From Pontiella desulfatans (GTDB lineage: Bacteria > Verrucomicrobiota > Kiritimatiellia > Kiritimatiellales > Pontiellaceae), in assembly GCF_900890425.1 (NCBI RefSeq), contig NZ_CAAHFG010000004.1, positions 1,036,330-1,100,329 of the forward strand: 64,000 nt of DNA. Reading direction: 5' to 3'. The stretch's first letter is position 1; each line of letters opens with the position of its first letter. Below the pieces are notes generated by a model. It saw only the letters and a list, made by a program, of their open reading frames with translations, was not told where the DNA came from and made no database searches. This document shows, in pieces, positions 10,596-19,391 of the stretch. Both the position numbers and the translations under genes were made by a program.

Positions 10596-11750
10596 TTAAC
10601 GATCCCGTTCTTGTTGTTTCATTTTCCGGTATTTTCCCGGCGTTGTTCCATATTCCGTCTTGAAGCTGTTGATCAGGGTGTCGACGGAATAGTAGCCGCA
10701 GTTTTCGGCGATGTCCTCGAGTGTGGCTGTGGTGCAGCTCAAAAGATGGGCGACGGACTGGATGCGCTGGTAGCGGATTTCCTGCCCGGGAGAGCGGGAA
10801 TAGTTTGCGGCAAAGGCCTTCTGAAGTCCCTGTTGGGTCACGCCCATGGCCTCGGCCACGTCGGTGGCCTGAATGCCGGTGTGGAAGTTGTTCTGGATCC
10901 AGTGCAGCGCATCGGAAACCAGCGGGTTGCGCACGGCATAGCAGTCGGTGCTCCTGCGCACAACAACCTCGGCCGGGGCGTGGCGGATCACCGTTGCCTC
11001 CGCCTTGCGCGCTGGCTGCTCCAGAAGGCCGCGAAGGGTGTTGGCGGCCAACCGGCCCAAACCTTCCTGATCGGTCTCGATGCTGCTCAGGCCAACCGTG
11101 AGCCCGGCGTTGACCAGATCGTCGTTATCCACACCCAGTACGGCCATGTTTTCCGGAACGCGCAGCTCGTTCCGCAGGCAAAGGGATATCAGCTCCGCCG
11201 CCATATTATCCTGGTAGGCAAAGAATCCTAAAGACAGCTCCTCCAGACGGTTGCCGCGTTTTTTTGCAATCTGTTCCATTTCCCGGATAACGCCCGGCTG
11301 CATGTTTTCCGATGATTGGAGAACCGTGACGGAGCCGCCATCTTCCTCCATGAATTCGCGCAATGCATCCAGGCGCTCCTGATACATCCGGATATTTCCC
11401 GGGCCGAGGGCGAAGACTTCGCGATAGCCGTGGTCGCGGAAATGTTCGGCGGCAAGGCGGCCGATTTCGCGGTTGTCGGTCACGACGCGCGGAATGGGAA
11501 GGTTGTGTTCGCCGAGGCCAAGATCGACCAATGGAATTTTGTGGGTACGGAAATATTGCAATGTCTCCCTGCACTGGAGCAAGGCGATGCACCCATCGCC
11601 CTTCCAGTCCTTCAGGTACCCGTCGTTGGTGACCGGATCCTTCGGGCAATTGAGCTGCCAGCCGGCTTCGCGCGCAACCTGCGCCACGCCGCGGTGGATG
11701 CGGTAGTCGTACCATTCCAACAGCAGCATGATGTGTTTGCGTTTGATCAT
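10596..11750 (-). CDS. XylR-like AraC-family transcriptional regulator with LacI-type sensor domain
   Basis: 384 residues. The N-terminal part (about 1-280) is a periplasmic-binding-protein-like sugar-sensing domain, starting KRKHIMLLLEWYDYRIHRGV, as in E. coli XylR. The C-terminal 100 residues form an AraC double helix-turn-helix (GVTQQGLQKAFAANY, then DIAENCGYYSVDTLINSFK). E. coli XylR activates xylose genes on binding xylose, so this gene fits a pentose-responsive switch for the surrounding locus. It is divergent from the LamG-like/GH30 genes and convergent with the symporter. An AAAGG Shine-Dalgarno lies upstream of ATG 11750. Confidence 0.9.
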   Translation of the reverse strand: MIKRKHIMLLLEWYDYRIHRGVAQVAREAGWQLNCPKDPVTNDGYLKDWKGDGCIALLQCRETLQYFRTHKIPLVDLGLGEHNLPIPRVVTDNREIGRLAAEHFRDHGYREVFALGPGNIRMYQERLDALREFMEEDGGSVTVLQSSENMQPGVIREMEQIAKKRGNRLEELSLGFFAYQDNMAAELISLCLRNELRVPENMAVLGVDNDDLVNAGLTVGLSSIETDQEGLGRLAANTLRGLLEQPARKAEATVIRHAPAEVVVRRSTDCYAVRNPLVSDALHWIQNNFHTGIQATDVAEAMGVTQQGLQKAFAANYSRSPGQEIRYQRIQSVAHLLSCTTATLEDIAENCGYYSVDTLINSFKTEYGTTPGKYRKMKQQERDR

Positions 11751-11970
11751 GGAGTTTCACCTTTCAGGATTCGGTGTCAGGAATACCTCGTATCTGAGCG
11801 ATGTCAAACATTCAAAATGGGTTTCATTTTTCCGCATTAATGTTTCGATACTGGGGATTGATAGAATTCCGTTCTGCGCTATTTTGGATTACAGATGGAA
11901 ACAGGAGTGTGATCTTCGCCTGAAGGGCTGGCGATGGATTTTTAACCAGAAATGCGAGGAGAGGAATGAG
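11751..11970. promoter_or_regulatory. Divergent promoter region between the regulator and the surface/GH30 genes
   Basis: The region holds an inverted repeat AAACATT (11807-11813) ... AATGTTT (11839-11845), a candidate operator for the adjacent AraC-type regulator, and a strong Shine-Dalgarno (gaggagagga, 11956-11965) before ATG 11971. Promoter boxes are not clear. Confidence 0.4.
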
Positions 11971-13824
11971 ATGAAAAAGTGCTTAACGATAGTCGCAGCA
12001 ACCCTCTTGGTTGCCTGTAGTTATGCAGGGACGCTTGAGGACTGGCAATTCAACGATGCCAATGGAACTGCGCTAAACAGCGTTACGAACACGGGGACGG
12101 TCGGCTCGTCCTGGAATTTTGGCGGGCCATCGACACAGGCGGGCGATCTCAACATTGGTGACGCCACCTTCTACAAGTGGAATCCGGGCAGCGGAACAAC
12201 CTTTAGAACGGCCGATTTTACCGAGCTTACCTCCGGCCAGTATATATTTGAATTTGTCGTTTCCGATTGGAATATGGCGGGTACAGATGGCCTTGGCGTC
12301 GTTAATAACGGAATAAAATTCGCGTTCGGACACACGACGAACGGGAGTGCCCAGATTGAATTTGAAGTCGCCCAAGCACCTGGCAATGATATGCGCGTGC
12401 GTTCACAAAATTCAAACAACGGAAATCTCTCCGGCACGGATGCTCAAAATCAACTGGGCAGTTTGAATTTAACCAATACCGCACCGGTTACGGTGCAACT
12501 TCTGGTCGATCTCGATACGGGCGAATGGTCTACGCAGGTTGATGCCGGAAGTGGTTTTGTCGCGCTGGTGTCTGACGGAACCGGAATGACAATGATTGAC
12601 CGTATACAGCTCATCGTTGATGCCAGTAACGGGACCTGGGAATTCGGCGGCGCGGCTGGAACGGCAACGGAATTCATCAAGATTGATTCGGTGTCCCTGT
12701 CCGAGCCGGCTCCCGACCCATGGAGTAAACTCGAATACTGGGATTTTGAAGCTGATGCGGCCAACAAGTCATTTGGTACGAATTGGGTTAACTCAGGTTC
12801 TTTGGGCAGTGAGTGGACTTTTGGCGGACCGGACACCATAACAACGGATGGTGCGGGTAGTTTAATTGTCAGCAACCACTCCGGCGAGGTATTCCGGAAG
12901 CTTCCGAAAGCGGGAACCGCCAATGCGAATCCAACGAACGATGCCTATGCGACAGCCTTTACCACCGGTAAATATCGTTTGGAAATGAATTTTGCTTCAT
13001 GGGATCTTCCGGAGGGTGCCGACAGCGGAAACCTCGAGCTTCAGGCGTTGTCCGGCACAAATGCCGTCGCCCTGATTCGCCTGAGGGTCAATGACGCAGG
13101 AAATGCCACATGGATGCAACTGATGGGTGTGGAATCAGGAGCTCAAAAATTCAACACCTATGGCCTCGGTACTGCCAGCACAAACAGAACGACCCCGGCG
13201 ACGGCTGTGATCGAATTTGATTTCGACAACGATACCATTGAATACTTCCTGAATGGTGAGCTGAAGAAATCTACGAATGTGTTTAACGAAGCCGGTTTCG
13301 ATCAACTGGTATTCACAACAGATGCAAACTGGTCATCAAATAATGTGGTGGTGATCGAATCGATGGGACTGTCAACATTCATAGATCCAAATGCGACTAA
13401 TGATACTCCCACGTCGCTATGGAGTGAATGGATTGCTCTTTATCCGGGTGTAGGAGCCAGCTCAAATCTGCTGGATAACGGCGACAGTGATGATCTGGAT
13501 AATCTGACCGAATATGCCTACGGCGGTGATCCTTCGGATGGCGGCGACCAAGGCAATGTGCCGGTGCAGTCGCAGGTCGCCGCGGGAGGAACTAACTATC
13601 TCGAATATATCTACTACGAACGAACCGATGCGGACGACCGAGGGCTGGCTTCGATCCTCGAGGTGGGTACCGATCTGGTCATCACCAACTGGGCCGATGG
13701 AAGCGGCTATGAAACAGCCAGCGGTGCATCGGGTGTAACAGGGTTCAATGCCATAACCAACCGGATTCCAACCGATACTGAAGCTCAGCAGTTCATTCGG
13801 CTTCAGATTGAATTCACGCCGTAA
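11971..13824 (+). CDS. Secreted protein with two LamG/concanavalin-like domains and a C-terminal Asp-rich module
   Basis: 617 residues from ATG 11971; the open frame extends further upstream, but the Shine-Dalgarno and a signal peptide (MKKCLTIVAATLLVACSYAG) favour this start. Residues about 20-240 form a beta-rich domain beginning LEDWQFNDANGTALNS, and a second related domain starts at about residue 250 (LEYWDFEADAANKS). The tail has a Ca-binding-like NGDSDDLDNLTEYAYGG segment, resembling type-3/dockerin-like loops, and ends in RLQIEF. The first domain is closely similar to the protein encoded at 18288. Such proteins probably bind glycans at the cell surface, but no enzyme motif is seen. It heads the GH30-sulfatase transcription unit. 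Confidence 0.75.
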   Translation: MKKCLTIVAATLLVACSYAGTLEDWQFNDANGTALNSVTNTGTVGSSWNFGGPSTQAGDLNIGDATFYKWNPGSGTTFRTADFTELTSGQYIFEFVVSDWNMAGTDGLGVVNNGIKFAFGHTTNGSAQIEFEVAQAPGNDMRVRSQNSNNGNLSGTDAQNQLGSLNLTNTAPVTVQLLVDLDTGEWSTQVDAGSGFVALVSDGTGMTMIDRIQLIVDASNGTWEFGGAAGTATEFIKIDSVSLSEPAPDPWSKLEYWDFEADAANKSFGTNWVNSGSLGSEWTFGGPDTITTDGAGSLIVSNHSGEVFRKLPKAGTANANPTNDAYATAFTTGKYRLEMNFASWDLPEGADSGNLELQALSGTNAVALIRLRVNDAGNATWMQLMGVESGAQKFNTYGLGTASTNRTTPATAVIEFDFDNDTIEYFLNGELKKSTNVFNEAGFDQLVFTTDANWSSNNVVVIESMGLSTFIDPNATNDTPTSLWSEWIALYPGVGASSNLLDNGDSDDLDNLTEYAYGGDPSDGGDQGNVPVQSQVAAGGTNYLEYIYYERTDADDRGLASILEVGTDLVITNWADGSGYETASGASGVTGFNAITNRIPTDTEAQQFIRLQIEFTP

Positions 13825-13858
13825 GCACGTTGCCAGGTCAAAAAGTATTAAATGTGTG

Positions 13859-13878
13859 CGCCCCGGCTTGCCGGGGCG
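13859..13878 (+). terminator. GC-rich intercistronic hairpin
   Basis: CGCCCCGG-CTTG-CCGGGGCG is a perfect 8-bp stem with a tetraloop between the surface-protein gene and the GH30-sulfatase gene. No U tract follows, so it may instead stabilise the upstream mRNA or attenuate transcription. Confidence 0.5.
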
Positions 13879-13940
13879 TATGCTTAACGATGAGTGGTTG
13901 GGCGCATCAAAGCGTCTAGTGGTGTAAAGAGGCAAGTTAC

Positions 13941-16900
13941 ATGAGCATTAGAAGAACAAAACATATCGTTTCAGCATTTCTCGTTCTGCTGGTTGCCGGC
14001 GCTCAATCCGCGCTTGTAGTGGATTTTGATGCCGCGGTGCTGGTAACGAACAACAGCTCGAATGTCAGCTCGGATACGGCCCTGAATATCGGTGCGCCCC
14101 TCATCACAGCCGATGGCGTGAACTATATCGGGCCGGATGTTTATGGCGCATTGCACCGGCAGAATGCAGGCGTCTGGACGGTTGGCAACAATGGGGCTTC
14201 CGGCCTGCGGGTGCGTTTCAATACCGGTGATTTCGGGCATGCCGTTGCCGGCCTGTTTCTTTTTAAAACAGACGCCGTTCAGTTTAATATCGCAAATGAC
14301 ACAATGAATGCGGCGGATATTTTCACCAGTCAGATCCAGCGACTGGATTCGGCGACCATCCGCTTTGTCGTCGAGGATGGCGGCCAGTTTTATATTTCCT
14401 CTTCTTCCGCAAATTTTTCAACAGGAGGCTCAGGCAACCAAGGCGATGCCTTCAGCATTGAAGCGCTGAGCGCAAGCTGGTTTAACTATGATCCCTCAAC
14501 AGCCACAGGCGTTTCCGCAATCGGCTCCGCTGCAACACCCGCCTTTGCAGACATTGGTTTTGTTGGATTCACCCTGTTTGCAGACTCGATCGATGCAGGC
14601 GATGCAAGCGTCAACTTCGGGGTTCGGGAATTTTACGTATCAGCCATTCCGGCTTCGGCAGGTTCGGCAGCCGGGGTAGTGAATGCCGGGCTGAAGCATC
14701 AGAAGATCGAAGGGTTCGGGGCATCCGCCGCATTCTATATCAATAAGCTGATCGAAAATGATCACTCCAACGAGTTGGCCAATCTGTTGTTCGAGGATCT
14801 GAACCTGGATATTTTCCGGATTCGCAATCTCTATTTGGCTGATGAATCCAATGTTCAGAACAATATCGATGGTACGATCACGACCCTTCAAATGGGCGAA
14901 GCTTCTCTTGGGAGGCCGCTAAAAGTTCTGATGTCGGCCTGGACGCCGCCGGATGACCTGAAAAGCAATACGAACAAAATCGGCGGAACGCTGGCTTCCG
15001 ATGGCGGCGGTTATCGTTACGACGATTTTGCCCAGTGGTGGGCCGACAGCCTCGACTACTATGCAACACTTGGCATTTCCCCGGATTATATCAGCATTCA
15101 GAATGAGGCGAACTGGGAGGCAACGCATGCTTCCTGCAAGTTTGACCCAATAGAAACCGGAAGCTTCGCCGGCTACAACATCGCCTTCGAAAAAGTGTGG
15201 CAGAAGCTGGCGATCGAAATGGGGACGGCCGCGATGCCGAAAATGCTTGGTCCGGAATTGGTCGCATTCAACAAGCTGGATGAATACATCGATAACCTGC
15301 TCTATCCGTTGCACGCCTATGGGTATGCGCACCATTTGTATAGCAGCAATGTCGGCTCCAACCCATCTGTCCTGAATGCCGAGATGCAATCGACGAACGA
15401 CGACTACGATTACAGGCCGCTGTTCCAAACGGAATATTACAGCGGCGCCTCCCCGACGGATTGGCTGCGGAAATACAATCTCGCGAAGCTTATGTTTAAC
15501 TCGCTTACGATTGAAGAAGTCTCTGCGTATCTCTATTGGTGTTTGTATTGGCCTTTCGACGACGGACAGGCGCTGATTACCCTGCCGGATGATTCCTCCT
15601 ACGACATCAATCCGGAATATTATGCCTTCAAGCATTATTCAGCGTTCATCAATACCGATTGGCGGAGGCTGGATACCACATCATCGAAACCGGGCGTTGA
15701 TCTGGCCGCCTTCATCAGTCCCGCTGGCGACGAAGTTAGCGTCGTGATCCTCAATTCCAACGGAAGCCTTGTGGATCTGGATTTATCGTTTTCGGGTGTC
15801 ACGATTACGGGAGGAGATATCTATCGCTCCACCTCCAGTTTAAACTGCACGAACATCGGCAGCTTTAATCCTGCTGCCACGAATCTAGTCATCCCGGCGG
15901 AATCGATCACCACGCTAGCGCTTACAGCCTCCCCGAACACGGCCCCATCTAATCCAAATATTCTGATGGTTTATGTCGACGATCTCCGGCCGCAAACCAG
16001 AAGCTATGGTGCGGCGCAGATGATCACGCCGAACATGGATCAGATTGCGGCGGATGGCTATCAGTTCAACCGCGCTTATGTGCAGCAGGCAGTCTGTTCT
16101 CCCTCGCGCACCAGTTTAATGACCGGCATGCGCCCCGACTCGACACAGGTATTTGATCTGACGACCGACTTCCGCGACACGATTCCGTGGGTAGAAACCC
16201 TGCCGCAATACCTGCAGGATTATGGCTACTATTCTGTCGGTATCGGTAAGGTTTATCATGGAAGCCTGAATGATGATTTGTCGTGGAGCGAATCATGGAG
16301 CGCCGGTTCCGGAACCTATGGTTCGGTTGGCGCGGGTAATCCGCCCACAGAAAGTCCGAATGTGGCGGATAATGTGCTGCGCGATGGCGCTGTAACGGAT
16401 GAGGCCGTTATCAAACTGGCCGACCTTAAAACGAAGCAGCCTTTCTTTTATGGGGTGGGCTATGTTCGTCCGCACCTTCCGTTTGTAGCACCTCAAACCT
16501 ATTGGGATCTATACACGACCAACGATCTGGTTTATCCCCATACGGATGATCCGGCTGTCGATGCTTCAAGCTTGGCCTACACGACCTGGGGTGAATTGCG
16601 CGGGTACGACGGAATTCCTGCCAGTGGTCCGGTTTCATCAGCACAGGAACAGGAACTGATTCACGGGTACTATGCTTGCGTGTCCTATATGGATGCGCAG
16701 CTCGGTCGTTTAATGGCCGCGCTCGAAAATGAAGGCCTTTCCGAAAATACGATTGTTGTAGTCTGGGGCGATCACGGCTGGCATCTGGGCGACCATGGCC
16801 AGTGGACCAAGCACACCAATTTTGAATTGGCCACCCGGATTCCTATGATCATAAAAGTTCCATGGATGCCCGGCGCTGCGCAAATCGATGCACTGACCGA

Positions 16901-18140
16901 AGCCGTTGATCTCTATCCGACGCTACTCGATCTCTGCGGCGTTCCGCACCCCGTCCAGCTCGAAGGCGACAGCCTGATGCCGTTACTTGAAAGTCCGGAT
17001 TCAGCGGGAGAAGCCGATGCCATCAGTCAATATCCGCGCAGCGGTAACATGGGCTATTCCATGCGCACCGACCGGTATCGCTATACGGAATGGCGTCTCG
17101 AAAATTCCAATATTATCGTCGATCGCGAACTGTACGACCAGTTCCTCGATCCGCGCGAAGACACCAACGTGGTGGATCACATTGTATACGCTGCCGATGT
17201 TGCAACCCTCGCCGCGCAGCTGCAGGCACGGCTGGACGAACTGAATCCCTCGTCAGGTGCCAATGGCGAGAATCTGGTCTTGAATGGCGATTTCGACGAT
17301 GATTTGAACGACTGGGTTCAAACGATCAACGGAGCCTCGGCTTCATTCGCCACCAACGGCCCCGTAGCCGATCCGGAATTGTACGTGAGCATTACCGATG
17401 GTACGGCAGATAAATACCGGTTGGCTATCGAGCAGATTGTGCCGGCTCAGCAGGGCAAGCTTTATACCATCCGTTTCAGCGCCCGAGCCGCCGCCGACCG
17501 GACCATCACCATTCTGTGGCGAAACAAGGACAATGTCGGGACGGCTTATCTGACGTTGAATATTCCGATTGATACGGTCAGCCGCACATATGAGTTCTCG
17601 GCCATCCAGCTCGCGAATATCACCGGCACCGATCCCGATGGCGAAATCCGCATTCAGTTCGGCGGCGATGATGCCGATGTCTGGATCGATGCCATAGAAA
17701 TCTATGCCGAAACTTCTTTTGCAGCAGCACTGGTAGAAGCCGGACTGAGCGGCACCGATGCTCTGGCAAGTTCAGATGCCGATGGAGACATGGCCATTAA
17801 TCTGTTTGAGTATGCTTCCAATCTGGATATGGCAACCAACGATTATCATCGGCTGGTTTCCGGCAGTGGAACGTCCGGCCTGCCGACGTATCAGATTGCT
17901 CCCTCCAACAGTTTCCAGACGCTGGAGCTTGAATATCTCCGTCGGCGCGGCGCTTATGACCTCCAATACATCCCTGAGTTTACCGGGAATCTGGTTGGAG
18001 GGGAATGGGCTGAATCTGTCGCTTCCGAAACAGTCGTGCTGATCGACTCTGACTGGGAACGCGTAACCGTTAGAGATGTTGAAACCACCGAAACCTCCAC
18101 CAACCGCTTTGGCCGCGTCCGGATCCTCTTCAGACCGTGA
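13941..18140 (+). CDS. GH30 glucuronoxylanase-like / S1 sulfatase fusion with binding domains
   Basis: 1399 residues, secreted (signal peptide about 1-24). The order is an N-terminal beta-rich domain (to about 235), then GH30 (about 245-660), a family S1 sulfatase (about 671-1100), a CBM-like beta-sandwich (NLVLNGDFDDDLNDW, about 1115-1265) and an Asp-rich C-terminal module. GH30 signs are KIEGFGASAAF, an acid/base Glu in SIQNEANW, a nucleophile Glu in LFQTEYY and the trailing beta-domain. The sulfatase has the VDDLRP metal site and the formylglycine motif CSPSR with Cys719, and resembles iduronate-2-sulfatase. It would cleave a xylan-like backbone and remove sulfate in one polypeptide. The formylglycine-generating enzyme is not in the window. 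Subfamily and substrate are inferred. Confidence 0.9.
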   Translation: MSIRRTKHIVSAFLVLLVAGAQSALVVDFDAAVLVTNNSSNVSSDTALNIGAPLITADGVNYIGPDVYGALHRQNAGVWTVGNNGASGLRVRFNTGDFGHAVAGLFLFKTDAVQFNIANDTMNAADIFTSQIQRLDSATIRFVVEDGGQFYISSSSANFSTGGSGNQGDAFSIEALSASWFNYDPSTATGVSAIGSAATPAFADIGFVGFTLFADSIDAGDASVNFGVREFYVSAIPASAGSAAGVVNAGLKHQKIEGFGASAAFYINKLIENDHSNELANLLFEDLNLDIFRIRNLYLADESNVQNNIDGTITTLQMGEASLGRPLKVLMSAWTPPDDLKSNTNKIGGTLASDGGGYRYDDFAQWWADSLDYYATLGISPDYISIQNEANWEATHASCKFDPIETGSFAGYNIAFEKVWQKLAIEMGTAAMPKMLGPELVAFNKLDEYIDNLLYPLHAYGYAHHLYSSNVGSNPSVLNAEMQSTNDDYDYRPLFQTEYYSGASPTDWLRKYNLAKLMFNSLTIEEVSAYLYWCLYWPFDDGQALITLPDDSSYDINPEYYAFKHYSAFINTDWRRLDTTSSKPGVDLAAFISPAGDEVSVVILNSNGSLVDLDLSFSGVTITGGDIYRSTSSLNCTNIGSFNPAATNLVIPAESITTLALTASPNTAPSNPNILMVYVDDLRPQTRSYGAAQMITPNMDQIAADGYQFNRAYVQQAVCSPSRTSLMTGMRPDSTQVFDLTTDFRDTIPWVETLPQYLQDYGYYSVGIGKVYHGSLNDDLSWSESWSAGSGTYGSVGAGNPPTESPNVADNVLRDGAVTDEAVIKLADLKTKQPFFYGVGYVRPHLPFVAPQTYWDLYTTNDLVYPHTDDPAVDASSLAYTTWGELRGYDGIPASGPVSSAQEQELIHGYYACVSYMDAQLGRLMAALENEGLSENTIVVVWGDHGWHLGDHGQWTKHTNFELATRIPMIIKVPWMPGAAQIDALTEAVDLYPTLLDLCGVPHPVQLEGDSLMPLLESPDSAGEADAISQYPRSGNMGYSMRTDRYRYTEWRLENSNIIVDRELYDQFLDPREDTNVVDHIVYAADVATLAAQLQARLDELNPSSGANGENLVLNGDFDDDLNDWVQTINGASASFATNGPVADPELYVSITDGTADKYRLAIEQIVPAQQGKLYTIRFSARAAADRTITILWRNKDNVGTAYLTLNIPIDTVSRTYEFSAIQLANITGTDPDGEIRIQFGGDDADVWIDAIEIYAETSFAAALVEAGLSGTDALASSDADGDMAINLFEYASNLDMATNDYHRLVSGSGTSGLPTYQIAPSNSFQTLELEYLRRRGAYDLQYIPEFTGNLVGGEWAESVASETVVLIDSDWERVTVRDVETTETSTNRFGRVRILFRP

Positions 18141-18287
18141 ACTTTCTGCGTGTTCAGATTTCAGTATACAGCGTTCAGGAGTGCCGATTGCCGATATGGC
18201 TTCGGCGTATATTATGTAATACCTAATCGAATAAGAAAAAGACGCGGACGCTGTAAGCGTGCGTAACGTTTGAACGGAGGAACAATA

Positions 18288-19106
18288 ATGAAGAAACTGG
18301 GAATGGCAGGACTGACGGCGATGCTGTTGGTTGCCGTAAGCAATGCGGATGTGCTGGAGGATTGGCAATTCAACGATGCCAATGGTACGGCGCTGAACAG
18401 CGTCAACAACAGCGGATCGGTCGGGTCTTCGTGGAATTTCGGCGGCCCCCAGACGCAGGCGGGAAGCCTCAACATCGGCGATGCCAACTACTTCAAGTTT
18501 AATCCGGGCAGTGGACAAACCTATAGAACCGCCGATTTTGCGCAACGCACATCCGGCCAGTATATCTTTGAGTTTGTTATCGCTGATTGGGATTTGGCCG
18601 GCACCGATGGAATCGGAACCGTTAACAATGGAATAAAATTCAATTTCGGAAGTGCAACGAACGGAAGCGCACAGCTTGAATTTGAAGTCGCTCAATCGGG
18701 CAGTAATGATATCCGTGTCCGTTCACAGAATTCAAACAACGGAACGTTGTCCGGAACGGACTCCCAGCATCAACTAGGCGGTCTGAACCTGACGAATACT
18801 TCCTCAGTTACGGTTCAGCTGCTTGCGGACCTCGACACTGGCGTCTGGTCTACCCGGGTAGATTATAATGGAAGCTGGGCGGATCTCGTTACCGACGGCA
18901 CGGGAATGACCTCGATCGACCGGATCCAGCTCGTGGTTGACGCCAGCAACGGAACCTGGGAATACGGTGGTATCGGCGGAACGGCTACGGAATTCATCAA
19001 AATTGATTCGGTTTCCCTCACCCAGATTCCGGAACCGGCTACGCTGGGGATGATTGCGGTCTTCGGCGGAGGCATCCTTTTTATACGCCGCCGTTTCATG
19101 ATGTAG
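18288..19106 (+). CDS. PEP-CTERM surface protein with one LamG-like domain
   Basis: 272 residues from ATG 18288, with GGAGG seven bases upstream. A signal peptide is followed by a single beta-rich domain that is nearly the same as the first domain of the 11971 protein (shared LEDWQFNDANGTALNSV and VGSSWNFGGP). The C-terminus is a PEP-CTERM sorting signal: PEPATLG, a hydrophobic helix, then RRR. Exosortase would process it and anchor or export it to the outer surface; no exosortase gene is in the window. It follows the GH30-sulfatase gene and ends at a clear terminator. It may display a glycan-binding domain for the enzymes encoded around it. Confidence 0.85.
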   Translation: MKKLGMAGLTAMLLVAVSNADVLEDWQFNDANGTALNSVNNSGSVGSSWNFGGPQTQAGSLNIGDANYFKFNPGSGQTYRTADFAQRTSGQYIFEFVIADWDLAGTDGIGTVNNGIKFNFGSATNGSAQLEFEVAQSGSNDIRVRSQNSNNGTLSGTDSQHQLGGLNLTNTSSVTVQLLADLDTGVWSTRVDYNGSWADLVTDGTGMTSIDRIQLVVDASNGTWEYGGIGGTATEFIKIDSVSLTQIPEPATLGMIAVFGGGILFIRRRFMM

Positions 19107-19133
19107 CTGCATGGAGCAGGATAAATTTCAGCG

Positions 19134-19161
19134 GGATGCCGTTACGCCGGCATCCTTTTTT
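19134..19161 (+). terminator. Rho-independent terminator
   Basis: The stem GGATGCCG/CGGCATCC (19134-19141 with 19148-19155) is followed directly by six T. It lies 28 bp after the PEP-CTERM gene and closes that transcription unit. The 285-bp gap before the next gene holds nothing else recognisable. Confidence 0.85.
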
Positions 19162-19391
19162 ATGGCGCACGCTTCTGGTAATGCTGGATTGCCGACGAAG
19201 GTGTCGTAGCATGGCAGGAATGCAAAATCCCTTTTAGCGAAGGCTGCCTGTCCACGGCTCGCAAGTGATGGACTTCCCCTGTTCTGCCTCGCGCCGATAT
19301 AGCAGGTTGTTTAAAAGAAGCGCCTTGCTGTGCCGCGGAGCATGAATCAATATAAGCTGTTTATCTGTCGGAAACGAGCAAGGAGCATGGG

